Shown here: positions 54,011 to 63,894 of the stretch, piece after piece | Numbering within the stretch: the stretch's first letter is position 1 | How the letters are laid out: each line of letters begins with the position of its first letter | Assembly (NCBI GenBank): GCA_946894095.1 | Contig: OX335642.1 | Location: 16,379,021 to 16,443,020 of the forward strand | DNA length: 64,000 bases | Source of the DNA: Incurvaria masculella | Lineage: Eukaryota > Arthropoda > Insecta > Lepidoptera > Incurvariidae | Reading direction: 5' to 3' | Notes under the pieces: generated by a model | Database searches by the model: none | The model's input: only the letters and a program-made list of their open reading frames with translations | Told to the model about the DNA's origin: nothing | Position numbers and translations under genes: made by a program

Positions 54011-54889
54011 TTAGTGAATTTTCGATATTGTTCTATTGTAGGACGTTTATTTTATTATTTTACGTGCAATTACAAAAAAAAAACTGTAATCCAATTATAA
54101 ATCCATAGTTTAATTTAAATTAAAACAAATAAACAGTTTTGCGAGAAGAAAGTGACATGATTAGATTTTTTTATTTTCCATAGAACTCAACTTCCTAACT
54201 ATCGAGCACATTTTTTATTTTAAATTAGTTCTAGCAATGTTCGGTTTTTATTGTTTTAAAAACTGTTTCACTTCATTTATTGCTCCGAGATTATTTTGCT
54301 TCTAGATTATATTCTATCAAAAAACCTAAATAATCATTTCATTTTGGTTCTTTGATTTATTATATTTAAAATATATTTGTTTCACAAACTTAATATTCAG
54401 AAGTTAATTTTCTTCCGGTGAAATTAAAATAGTTCACTGAGAGTTAGTAAAAACAAATCATAAAATCGTTGTTAAATAAAACCAAAACCGTTTTTAATTA
54501 TTTTTTAACTGCGTTCCATTTATTTGTAAAATAATACAAAATAACTTAAAATAATAGCAATGCATTAATAAATGTAAATAATGAACATATGAAATGTAAA
54601 TTAACAAACAACGAAAAAATTATCGCTTTTAAGCGACACTACGCACAACTGAAAAGTTCCAAATCCTTAAAAACACTTTAAATGCAAATTAATTCACTGC
54701 ACCCGCGGTGCATTCAATGCAACCGCAAATAATGAGAACATTTCAAAGCCACCACAGTCCAGGCGATTACGTTCTGGGTTGTCGCTCATCCGCGGTAATC
54801 GTCCGCACAACAGCGCGAAAACAAAACACAACAGGCGAGCGCCGCGCCGCTTACACAACAATGCCGAAACAAGCAAAGCAATATTTAAC

Positions 54890-55335
54890 CAACAGCCCGC
54901 TAGGTGGGGTGCGCGGCGCGGCGGCGCGACGGGCGGCGGACCGGCGAGCCCGCTCCGCTGTATTGGCGCCCCGAGCCTGTGGTAGTTATAGTTTACATGA
55001 TACACAGCTGAAATACAAATAATATAAACATTATGAGCTGGCGCAGGCATGCGCGCTGCGTACACAACAGACAGGGACGGCGCGCGGCGCCGAGCGAAAT
55101 GCAGCACACGTAAACAGCTAAACAAGATGGCCGCCGATCGATCGTCGTCGTCCGATTTGAATGTGGAAGATAAACGGGTCCTTCCGAAAGTCGGCAAGAT
55201 TTAAGGTTCTCGAATTATCATCGAATTCGGGGATTAATTTGCATATGATATGTGATTTTTTCGACGCGTCCTCTTGTTCGAATTCCCGGGCATGCGCAGT
55301 AGCTGGCTTGCTGCGGTCCCGCGCCACCATTTTAT
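54890..55335. promoter_or_regulatory. Promoter-like GC patch 2 (NRF1-like, YY1-like sites)
   Basis: Contains two NRF1-like palindromes (GCGCAGGCATGCGCGCTGCG, about 55041-55060; GGCATGCGCAGTAGC, about 55290) and a YY1-like AACAAGATGGCCGCC (55122-55136). The CpG density is far above the flanks. A third NRF1-like CATGCGCCCGC is near 55605. Such TATA-less clusters mark housekeeping or neuronal gene starts. It lies in the long intron between E1 and E2. Confidence 0.45.
55128..55205 (+). CDS. Possible 25-codon ORF in promoter-like patch 2 (speculative)
   Basis: The ATG inside the YY1-like motif (ACAAGATGG, fair start context) opens MAADRSSSSDLNVEDKRVLP then KVGKI and stop. It could be a first coding exon of a plus-strand gene (GATAAACGG|GTCCTT is a weak donor), an upstream ORF, or chance. 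I recognise no family. Confidence 0.2.
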
Positions 55336-55979
55336 TGATGTTTAGATTTTGAAATTAACGACTAGAATACACCTGCAGCAAGAAAATATTTCGTAGCTTT
55401 CATATAAATTCTCTCGCATTTTTGCAGCCTACGTAATAATCTAAGGAACCCAATATATTTTATGATTACTCATAAAAACATTTAGTTTATAAAAAAAATA
55501 TTAAAATATCTTAAGGGCGTCATGTCAATCAATAAGCTCTTAACAATGACCCCAGACCACCATCGGTTTTAATTTCAATATTCGGTTAGAGGCGTCGAGT
55601 TCACGCATGCGCCCGCAAAAGTATCTTCGTCTTTTACCCGAAGCGGCCCACGTCTCAGTACGCAGTAATAAATATGATATATGACCGCGTGAGGAAATAG
55701 CTTTTCTTCAGAAAGGCTTACTGACACTTTTATCGGTAGACCATTCTATTATATCGATTTTATTGCGGAAGATGGATTTGATACTGGCTCAACTGATACA
55801 CGTACCCAGTCAAAACAATATGTGCGTCTAAAATATGACGATTTTTTTTTCAGAGATACTAAAAATACTTTTACGTACTGAGCAAGTACGTCGCTCTCTT
55901 AAAGAAATGTGTTGTATGTGTAGAATCTACTGTGAAGCAGGAATTAACAGAACTGTAAAAAGAAAAAAATTAGCCTCTT

Positions 55980-56400
55980 TTTAATTATTGTGTCCTCGCT
56001 TCACGGTCGATTCTGCAAACATTAAATTCATTGAAACATTTTAATAATTAAAGTACTCATAACTCATGATCCATGGTTGGAAATACACAATACAATGATT
56101 TATTTGGGAACGAAAAATATTTTTTATCAACGATAAATTGAAAAATAGCAATTTTCACAAAATGGTTAAATGTATATGTAGAGAAAGCTGTAAAAATAAC
56201 TACTTTAGAAACAATACCCGCGTAAGGTATATTTACTGATTCATATCCATCCTTGCAATACGTTCAAAAGTAGTTATTTTTACAGCATTCTTTCTTTAAT
56301 TAATGTGTCCTTGCTTCACGGTCGATTCTACATACCAATAATTTTTTTCCAAAAAAGCGACGTACTTGTTTAGTAAGAACAGGTATACATTAATTAGCAT
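55980..56400 (+). mobile_element. Second-family SINE tails, two pieces, with a MITE between them
   Basis: GTCCTCGCTTCACGGTCGAT (55990) and GTCCTTGCTTCACGGTCGAT (56305) followed by AAAGCGACGTACTTGTTTAG are tails of the family seen at 9455. The 100-bp inverted-repeat element at 56187-56286 lies between them. Confidence 0.6.
56187..56286. mobile_element. 100-bp MITE with perfect 20-bp TIRs
   Basis: GCTGTAAAAATAACTACTTT (56187-56206) is exactly reverse-complementary to 56267-56286. There is no ORF. The 60-bp centre is AT-rich. Confidence 0.8.
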
Positions 56401-56529
56401 TTTATTTATCTACAGCCTTTGTTTGTAGATTAAAATATATTGAATGTACCTTTACAAAGGGATTACCAAGACAATTTCCGCTACGCTTATTTACTTCGCG
56501 ATGGCCTATTTACGGCTTTACATCGCCGT

Positions 56530-56725
56530 TTCAGTAGGCATTGTTGAGAGGGCGGGCCCGACGCTTTTCAGCGAGTTACAGCGGCGCTGTTGAGCGTCGC
56601 GCGGCTCGCACGGCGCCGACGCGACCTCGGGGGCGGGCGCCGCCGCTCATATCCGCCCGCCCTACCCGCTCTTATGTACCGCGCTTGTACATGGCCGTTG
56701 TGCCGCTACGGTGGCTGAAGTAGGC
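56530..56725. other. GC-rich patch with GGGCGGG boxes
   Basis: CpG-rich sequence with GGGCGGG and GGGGCGGG, and an Arg/Ala-rich ORF explained by composition. It could be a small regulatory island. There is no splice or coding evidence. Confidence 0.35.
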
Positions 56726-57499
56726 TTGAATAAACATGCTAAATATGTAGGCAAGCGGTGAATTCTTGTAGGGATCAGCAATTTTTTACCATAATATCAT
56801 TTCAGAAATGATTTTCATGGCTCATATAATAACAACACGAAGGAATTTGATGTGTTAATATACTTTCATATTGTTACAGAGAACGTCCCACGACCAAATC
56901 GATGTAATTCTTCGTAAAGGTTTGGTACGTAGCACCCGTAATCGTAGAGCATGTATGAAAATATGTATGTCTATAGGTGAAGCGGAAGTGGTGTGCTGTG
57001 ATCTTACCGTATGGCGCTCTATAATCTCTACCTACCCCTCCGGAAAAGCGGCGTGAAGATATGTATGCATGTAATGTACCTTTTCGTACTAAGCAGGTAC
57101 ATCGCGTTTTCCAAGGAACTTGTATTAGTATTTGTATTTATTAATCCTCCTTTGGGACGCAGGGAACACTTGGAATGGTCAAACATTTACAATTACAATT
57201 AAATAAAGCATAACAAGTTAATTTTCTGCCGTTATCATGGCAAGAGGCTCACTTAAGTCTAGATTTTTAAATAAACTATAAATACACTTAAATTTTACAA
57301 AATCAGCAATGCAACCATAAAAATAATTGTCAAAAAAATAGAAAACCAAAGAAAATACATAATAAATAATATAATATGATATGTATGCATCATAGATAAA
57401 AAGGGGGGAAATATGGCATCAAACGCGCCTACTATGAGACACACTGTGTCCAATATTCAAAAAATACCAATCCAACTTAAACGTACACACTTCATGCAA

Positions 57500-58380
57500 T
57501 TTTATGTTAAGCGCGGCATATGGCGTACGCCAGGACCTAAAGGTGCCCGCCAACGCTCATGGGTCTTTGAAAATTCAGGAGGGCTGCGAAGACCATGCCG
57601 ACCAGACAGGTGCCTCTTCTCACTAGGTTTGAAGGACTCGACTCGCGTAATTTAGGGGAAATACTTCGGAAGGGAGTTCATTCCATTGTTTACCGACCTG
57701 TTAGATAAAGGATCTAGAGGATCGGTGGATTCTTATTTTTTGAATGTCGACTGTGAATTTGTTCCGCGTTGAGCGAAGGTAGAAAGGGGACGGAGGAACA
57801 GCGTTCTGCAGCTCCGACGAGCATGGTAAACACGATAGAAGACAGAGAGAGACCCTACATCCCTTCGGAGTGAGACGCACCGCCCGACGCTGTATCAAGT
57901 CCAGGCAGCCAAGCAGGTGCTTAGCTGAGCCGTTCTACAAATGCGAACAGTACTCCACGCAAGACCTTATCTGCGCCTTGTAAAGGAGCAGTTTTTGGTC
58001 AGGCGTGAAATACTGACGCACCCTGTTGAGGACTCCCAGCTTTTTTGAGGTGAGCTTGGCTTTATCCTCGATATGGCGTCCGAAATTAAGGTCATGCGTC
58101 AGGTAAACTCCAAGGATCCCTATGTGGTCGTCAATATGTAGAGTTGCTCCCTGTAAGGTCGGAGCCGTACTGAACGGAGTCCGCTTCGCACTGAATACGC
58201 ACGCCTGCGTCTTTCTTGCGTTAAACTCGGCGAGGTTCAGGAATACGAGGAGGGCGAGTGATCCATCAGGCTGCTGTAATGGTGGAAGTGAGGAGCGGCA
58301 GAAATTTGCTTTGACAGATTTGGCGAGGGACCAGAATTGACGGCTTCCCTTTAGCAATTACTCTATTACTAGTTCTGGAG
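57500..58380 (-). pseudogene. Jockey/CR1-type LINE reverse transcriptase C-terminal relic
   Basis: The minus strand reads FLNLAEFNARKTQACVFSAK, THDLNFGRHIEDKAKLTSKK, LGVLNRVRQYFTPDQKLLLY and KAQIRSCVEYCSHL (57935-58357). After a stop it continues with CLDLIQRRAVRLTPKGCRV and SELQNAVPPSPFYLRSTRN (57701-57898). It is the post-catalytic part of ORF2. Frame breaks and the missing catalytic core make it inactive. The 3' flank runs to about 57500. Confidence 0.85.
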
Positions 58381-58424
58381 GCTACGTTGAGGGCCTGTTT
58401 CAGCACAGAACCGTGCAAAACCCC

Positions 58425-58500
58425 ACCGCGCTCAGAGGTGCTTCACCCAGCTTATCGAATCGCAAGGCGTCACGCCACTGGGCTACCGAGGCTGATCTAC
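58425..58500 (-). mobile_element. 5S-type SINE head without body
   Basis: The minus strand reads CAGCCTCGGTAGCCCAGTGG, ATTCGATAAGCTGGGTGAAG and CCTCTGAGCGCGGTGG, matching the diverged 5S-type heads at 15850-16235 and 35240-35675. No SINE body follows; a unique GC-rich stretch does. Confidence 0.55.
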
Positions 58501-59144
58501 TTCATTGAAATCCGTTTATGCAAGCGACCACCTACTGGCCAATTTTACAGACACGGTCGTCATATTCGCGAAGCATTCAAGGCGGAACAATAGGTTCAAC
58601 AATATAAATATTTTCCGCAAACATGGGACGATGTTAATAACCCTTGGCCCTCGACTTAGAGTGGCATGAGGCTTAAGCTTCCATAAGTCCCTTATGCCAG
58701 AATGTTCCTTCACTTGAGTGGTCTTTGAAGTATTGACACGGAGAATTTAGGGGTAGCTGTCTTGATGTATCGGACGTTGGTTAGGGGACATTGAATATGG
58801 TATATCTACGTTTATTGCTGACAAGAAAATATTAATAGCTAGGCAATATCGAAAAAAAAATTGTTTTTTGTTTGTTAACCGACTTCAAGAAAAGGAGGAG
58901 GTTCTAAATTCGTCAGAATGTTTGTTTTTTTATGTATTGTTCCCCGATTACTAGAAGACGCCTTGCGGCTTCAAAAGGTGATTAGAGATTAATAAATTGT
59001 ATATAATTAGTTAAGTATAAAAATACTTTATGGCATATTAATTAAAAGTTACCAATAATTATTAGCTTTTTAGATCTGTGGTGTTTTTTGAAGGCGGTTT
59101 TTTTTTATTTAAAAATAATGTATCTATCATACAAGTATTTGTTG

Positions 59145-59515
59145 GAGCGGCTCGTAGCCTAGTGGCACGGGGGCTGGCCTAGCGTACCAGAGGTCTGGGT
59201 TCAATTTATTTCTCTATCTGATTTAAATAAGTGCATTTTGCGAGCTGCTCGATGGTTCGGAATCCATGTAAAACTGCAGGTCCCTTTCCCCTACTAGATG
59301 GTAGGGTTTAAGCCCGCCCGAGTTGGAATTGGATGAAAAGATGGTCGAAGCGGCAATTAAAAATTGTCCGTGTTTTCCATCCAGTTCAATATAGCCGTGC
59401 TCATAAAGGGAAGGTCCCGGCATGGTACCTAATTCCTTCGGGAATGTGGTGTATTGGGTTAATATCATAACGGTAGTGTTGTGGTATTAGTCATCCATGT
59501 TAGGTGGCATAAAAA
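59145..59515 (+). mobile_element. SINE, tRNA-headed, full length
   Basis: The head has GTAGCCTAGTGGCACGGG and CCAGAGGTCTGGGTTCAAT. The body is complete through GGCAATTAAAAATTGTCCGT and GGAAGGTCCCGGCATGG to TAGTCATCCATGTTAGGTGG and an A-rich tail. It is closest to the copy at 33545-33900. Confidence 0.85.
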
Positions 59516-60189
59516 AATAAAAATAAGCCCCCATTCAGACTAGTTTCAGTTGCTAATCCCGTCTCCATACTCGCCGATCCTAGGTAACTCGTAGACTTAT
59601 GGAAAAAATAACTTCGGTCCCTTGCTCCGATACTTCAACTGAACCAACAAACACACTCACCCTTTTATAACTGACCGAGCGAAGCGCGAGCCAAGCGTCC
59701 CCGTTTCAGCTTGGGCAAAAATGCTTTCGTATGTCCGGCTGTTCTCCAGTACAGGTTGCATTTCTCAACCGGTTATCGTGAAATTTTGCGAGCCGGTTCG
59801 ATAGTTAAATGGTTTTTTTGTTGATTCCGTTTATGGAACCATTTCAAAATGGAGGAGCCATTTCGGAAAGTGTTCCAATATGTCACAGTAGCTTAACAGC
59901 TACGGCCTATGATACGCGGGCATAGTGTCGGCAGGTCCAAGTCTCGCCAAAAGAACTTTTTTTTTCATTTTATTTTACCGTTCTAGAACTTGTTGGCAAC
60001 CCAACTGCTTGGAAGAGCACAAGCGATGCCCAGTAAATAAGTATTGGACATATTTTATTAAAAAATAATCGTTATTATAGTACGTAAATGATTATATCTG
60101 AATAACCATTTAATATACAGTACGACTGTACTTTTCTTAGCTATATGCAAGATACTTAAAAAAAGAACATGAAATTTCGGCAAACTTAC
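59516..60189. other. Intron sequence next to E1, no feature recognised
   Basis: Mixed composition and no ORF of interest. It includes AACCGGTTATCG and GAGCCGGTTCG pieces and a T-rich stretch near 59960. Confidence 0.45.
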
Positions 60190-60216
60190 CAGTAGCGGTA
60201 ACTGCACCATTGGTCA
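60190..60216 (-). CDS. FoxP: FoxP exon E1: 27-bp mini exon with candidate start codon
   Basis: A strong acceptor (pyrimidine-rich tract ending TTGTTGCAG) and a consensus donor (CTG|GTAAGT) bracket 27 bases. These contain an ATG at 60208-60210 that stays open to the donor (MVQLPLL) and ends in phase 0, exactly what E2 needs. A TGA lies in frame two codons upstream of the ATG, so translation on this transcript could not begin earlier. The exon has a 3' splice site, so at least one noncoding exon must lie further 5' (beyond 60216). The call rests on splice signals and phase only; FoxP N-termini are too variable to confirm it by homology. It could be a chance splice-site pair 17.5 kb from E2. Confidence 0.5.
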
Positions 60217-60759
60217 CTGCAACAAGGAAATAAAGTATGTTAACATTTTTTATGTAATACAATTGCGGTGTGCGTGTGTTCGTACCAACTTTGATGTTTT
60301 TTTTTATATTGGAAAATAGTTGGACTTATTATAAATTAAATATATTTTCATTATTATATTTATTTTTGCATTCAATGTCCGCAACATGATCGTAGAGTTA
60401 AAACAAGGTATAGTGTAGAACCATTAACAATGTGTAGGAGGCATTACAGGCGGAGGGAGTGCAGGAGAGGCTAGGATGTCGCGACAGAAATGGTAACGAT
60501 AACATAAGTGGGTTCACAGGATAAAGACCAACCCTCTGATGCTAAATGTGTCGGTTTGCCTGAGCCAAGTGGTTGAGTTAGCTAGAGAGAGTTATTGCAA
60601 TAAAAAAATTAATTGATAAGGTAAATGGCTGAAAATAATGAAGCATGAAAGTTGCAGTAGATACTTGCTTAGTAATACGAAAACGTATTGAATTAGAATA
60701 TCCTTCCATTATAATTTTTATTGGCGTATTTTATTCTTAAACAGGTTTATTTAGGACAC

Positions 60760-61060
60760 ATTTAGCTCGTCGGAGCTGCATAACGCTGTCCATCCATCCC
60801 CTCGCTACCATCGCTCGATGCGGTACAGGCAGGGAATGCCCCCATTCTATGCCGACGTTCCCAAAATAGGAATCAACTGATCCTCTATATCCTTTGTCCA
60901 TAGTAAACGGTATTTCTCCCAAAGTACAGCGGGAGGTCTTTCAAACATGGTGTGAAGAATCACATTGCCGGTCGGAATTGTTTTTCCCCGTTAAAGTCCG
61001 AAAGCCCTCTTAGGTGAGGTCCTGGCGTACGCCATATCGCGCGCTTAAAATAGAAAATGT
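60760..61060 (+). mobile_element. LINE 3' fragment (Jockey/CR1-type)
   Basis: AGCTCGTCGGAGCTGCATAA, CTACCATCGCTCGATGCGGT and AGTCCGAAAGCCCTCTTAGG match the 3' coding end and 3'UTR of the LINE at 47780-48425. No frame is kept. Confidence 0.68.
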
Positions 61061-61149
61061 ATCATTTCCTAAACAAGGTGTTCAAACAACGCTGAAGTTC
61101 CATACCCCTGTAGTTATTCTAGGTGGACTTTATGCATGCATCGGTGCAT

Positions 61150-61310
61150 CGGTTGTCCTTTGTCTTCGTGTACGAACGCAGCCGCCGCGCCGTCTCGGTA
61201 ACGATCGGTGCATCTTGCAACACTGCAACCGGCGCACCGCTCGCTCCCGGATGACAATGGCGAGCGGCGCGGCGAGCGACGCTACAACGATACATTTTGA
61301 TCTCTAACGA
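61150..61310. other. GC-rich patch upstream of FoxP E1
   Basis: CpG-rich with CAGCCGCCGCGCCGTCTCGG and GGCGAGCGGCGCGGCGAGCG. It lies 950 bp upstream of the candidate first coding exon, so it could belong to a 5'UTR or promoter. Flanking LINE and repeat pieces weaken this. Confidence 0.35.
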
Positions 61311-61394
61311 ACTCTTTCTCTGAGATACATAGTCTCAACTAGAACTAACACTAACCGAAAGTAATACTCATGTGTGTCAAACTGACATTACGTC

Positions 61395-61520
61395 CACACA
61401 AAATAAAAAAAAAATCATCAAAATCGGTTCACCCAGGCGAAAGTTCTGAGGTAAGAAACATAAAAAAACATACAGTCGAATTGAGAACCTCCTCCTTTTT
61501 TGAAGTCGGTTAAAATGTGT
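61395..61520 (-). repeat. Interspersed repeat (AACCGACTTCAAAAAA family)
   Basis: AAATCATCAAAATCGGTTCA, CCCAGGCGAAAGTTCTGAGG and CCTTTTTTGAAGTCGGTTAA are the reverse of the repeat at 8335-8640. Confidence 0.7.
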
Positions 61521-62151
61521 CAAAGTGACGTAATAAAGTACTACATTTCGTTATATTCGTTTCTGTTATGACTATTTATACCAATCTTAGGAGACGAATT
61601 CTCTCTTTTGAAAATTGTAGACGGCTGGTGTCATAATAGGCGCGCTATATCCCATATCTCCTTCTTTTTTATCTATGGTCGTTACCCTATAGATAACTGT
61701 TGGTATGAACTGAACATTTAGAAAAGTATTTGAAATTTTTGGATTCTAAAATTTATTTTCAAAACCTAAGTCAACCATGGAGGTGATTCCTCACCTCCAT
61801 GAAGTCAACATTATTTAATTTTTTTATTTCCTTTATTGGAAAATATTAGCTAGTAAGGATTTAAAAAAAAAATCTTTTCTTGTTGTCATTTAAGAATTTT
61901 CTTGCTGAACATAAAACATAATAATAACATACGGACAAATTATGCTTCCTCGACACTAAATTTTTTTTAGAGGAACTGTTAGAACCTGGAAGATGATTTC
62001 TCTCATTTAATTCGCGCTCATTTAAAAAATTTTTTTTTCAAATTTTCTAATGTCAGAGCCCCGCTGCCTTCATGACTGCGACAGCCAGGCTGTCTTGAAG
62101 TCACAGGAAAGCAAAAATTTGAAAATTTTAGGAAACGTCTTCTTTGTCTTT

Positions 62152-62525
62152 TGGCCAAGGCAACATATTGCACCACGACTGCGATTAAAATAGCGATATC
62201 CTCTTCCAGGCCCTAGCATTTCTCTACCCCTAAACGTGGTCAGATTTTTTTATATCACTTGAGAAAGCTTCATTCTATGTCCGTATGTTTTGATTTTTTT
62301 GTAAATATCTGTATTTTTCAATACAAAAAAAACAAAAATTGAAAGTAAAAAAGGCGATTTTTTCAATATTTATTAACCAATATATTTTCCAATCTAAAAG
62401 CTATATTTAAAAAATTAACACATACAGACATATATTTCTATAATATATTTTAGAATTCGAAATTTAAAAAACATAGTAAAACATATTCCAGAGCATGGAA
62501 ACAGATATCGCCCCTTAGCATAGGG
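62152..62525 (+). repeat. Interspersed repeat, copy B
   Basis: Counterpart of 43360-43740: GGCCAAGGCAACATATTGCA, TCTTCCAGGCCCTAGC, CTACCCCTAAACGTGGTCAG and GCATGGAAACAGATATCGCC are in the same order. Confidence 0.7.
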
Positions 62526-62699
62526 AATTAATATGTGGATACTCTCTTAACGCGGGCATCTATGTAAGAGTATTAAAATAAAACAAACGAGGCTACTAAA
62601 CGGGCCAAACGATCTGGCATTGCCCCTAACATATAAGACTAAAAATTCATAAATAAATTAAATATATAAATATATGCAACGAGATTTTTTCTCGTTCCT

Positions 62700-63045
62700 A
62701 GTTCCCGTTGTTAGGGTTTCCGTGCCAACGGAACCATATTACTAAACCTCCGCTGTCCGTCCGTCCGTCCGTCTGTCCGTCCGTCCGCCCGTCCGTCCGT
62801 CCGTCCGTCCGTCCGTCCGTCTGTCCGCCTGTCACAGGGCTGAACCGTAATAGGTAGGCAGCTGAAATTTTGACAAAGTGTGTATTTATTTTGCCGCTAT
62901 AAAAACAAATAGCTAAAATTTAAAAACAATTAAAATTAGAGGGGGCCCCATACAGAAAACTTGATTATTTTGTGTTAAATCTTGTACGATGGTACGGAAC
63001 CCTTCGTGTTCGAGTCCGACTCGGACTTGGCCGGTTTTTTAAATA
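62700..63045 (+). repeat. Interspersed repeat with long (GTCC)n
   Basis: GTTAGGGTTTCCGTGCCAAC, a (GTCC)n microsatellite of about 70 bp at 62752-62822, TTTTGCCGCTATAAAAACAA and GACTTGGCCGGTTTTTT. Same family as 8695-9020. Confidence 0.78.
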
Positions 63046-63124
63046 AAAATAAAAGTGAGCTAAAACTTTAATACAGATGACGTGGCTATAACGATGAACT
63101 TTTCTATCTAACTGGAAATGGTTT

Positions 63125-63215
63125 TTTTTATATGACTGGACATGGACCACACCCACCGTCATGATATTAGCCCAACATACCAACCTCCCGAAGGAATCAG
63201 ATGCCAGGATCCAGG
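63125..63215 (-). mobile_element. SINE end fragment
   Basis: TATGACTGGACATGGACCAC, ATGATATTAGCCCAACATAC and CCCGAAGGAATCAGATGCCA match the SINE 3' end on the minus strand. Confidence 0.65.
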
Positions 63216-63218
63216 TGT

Positions 63219-63572
63219 CCAGATTTAAGAGGATAATGAGGTGATCGAGTTCCATACAATGGCTCGTGCCTGTTTCCTCAGTCCAATTAAAAAATATTTT
63301 TCTGAAATTTTGCAAATGAAATGAACAAATGAACAACAACAATGAGCTACGTCCATACGTTTTAATTATTAATAATCCTCTAAATATTTGTATAAAAATG
63401 TTTAAGGGCGTACCTATATCATGGATATGAGTTGAGTGATAAAAAAAACTAAAGCGTAGAGACATAGCTATCAGCTGGTTCATTTAATTTGCTAAATAAA
63501 AAAAAATCTCTTAATTTGACTGAGGAAACAGGCCATTGTATGGAACTCGATCACCTCATTATTCTCTTAAAA
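63219..63572. mobile_element. Element with about 55-bp inverted ends
   Basis: Left AGAGGATAATGAGGTGATCG, GTTCCATACAATGG and CTGTTTCCTCAGTC are mirrored at right by GACTGAGGAAACAG, CCATTGTATGGAAC and CGATCACCTCATTATTCTCT. The arms differ mainly by a 6-base gap. A related single arm is at 43195-43260. Confidence 0.7.
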
Positions 63573-63584
63573 TGTCGTGATTGT

Positions 63585-63785
63585 TGGACAGGTCCACCGC
63601 TGCCAGGTGTGACCCGCCAAGAAACCGAGGGGGCGTGGCCTGGGGTGGGAGTGTCGCGACCTCCCCCCTCCCCCCCACCCCACCTCACCGCGTCACGGCA
63701 TCGATCCGGGAGCGGCGACCCGCGAAGCCTCCGCCGCACGGCCCGCTGTATTATTGAAGCCTGCGCCGAGAAGTCCGCGACAAAT
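63585..63785. promoter_or_regulatory. GC-rich patch at the upstream edge, possible FoxP 5' exon or promoter
   Basis: GC-rich with GGCCACGCCCCCTC (minus strand, Sp/KLF-like) and a possible donor GACGCG|GTGAGG on the minus strand. E1 needs an upstream noncoding exon, and this is one of two GC patches upstream of it in the window. The link is speculative. Confidence 0.3.
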
Positions 63786-63894
63786 TCGCGAAAGGTTCTC
63801 CACAGTAATTACGTTAGTGTGGATGTTTATCTTCTGGGTTTGTTGGCTCATTTTAATGAACTGGCAACGGTGGAAGACTAGGGAAATATAACAA

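Larger units (their letters stand above)
14985..60216 (-). other. FoxP: FoxP transcription unit (forkhead box P transcription factor), coding span
   Basis: This is the only cellular gene recognised here. FoxP proteins are nuclear transcription factors that dimerise through a leucine zipper and bind DNA through a forkhead domain; in insects FoxP is mainly neuronal. Sixteen exons on the minus strand join with AG acceptors, GT donors and matching phases at all fifteen junctions, giving a predicted 693-residue long form. Domains in order: Gln-rich region (about 120-225), C2H2 finger (C251, C256, H269, H274), leucine zipper (about 286-312), basic RRR at 357-359, forkhead (about 400-482), Gly/Ala-rich and acidic tail. 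Two other 3' ends give about 525-residue (E12a to its own stop) and 504-residue (E12b) forms. The family call is very secure. The N-terminal exons E1-E3 rest on phase and splice signals rather than on remembered homology. Confidence 0.95.

Noticed and set aside
54694..55197. 167-codon minus-strand ORF across the GC-rich island
   Set aside because: Composition-driven (Arg/Ala/Leu), no recognisable domain, no splice link to FoxP phases; the region looks like a promoter island.
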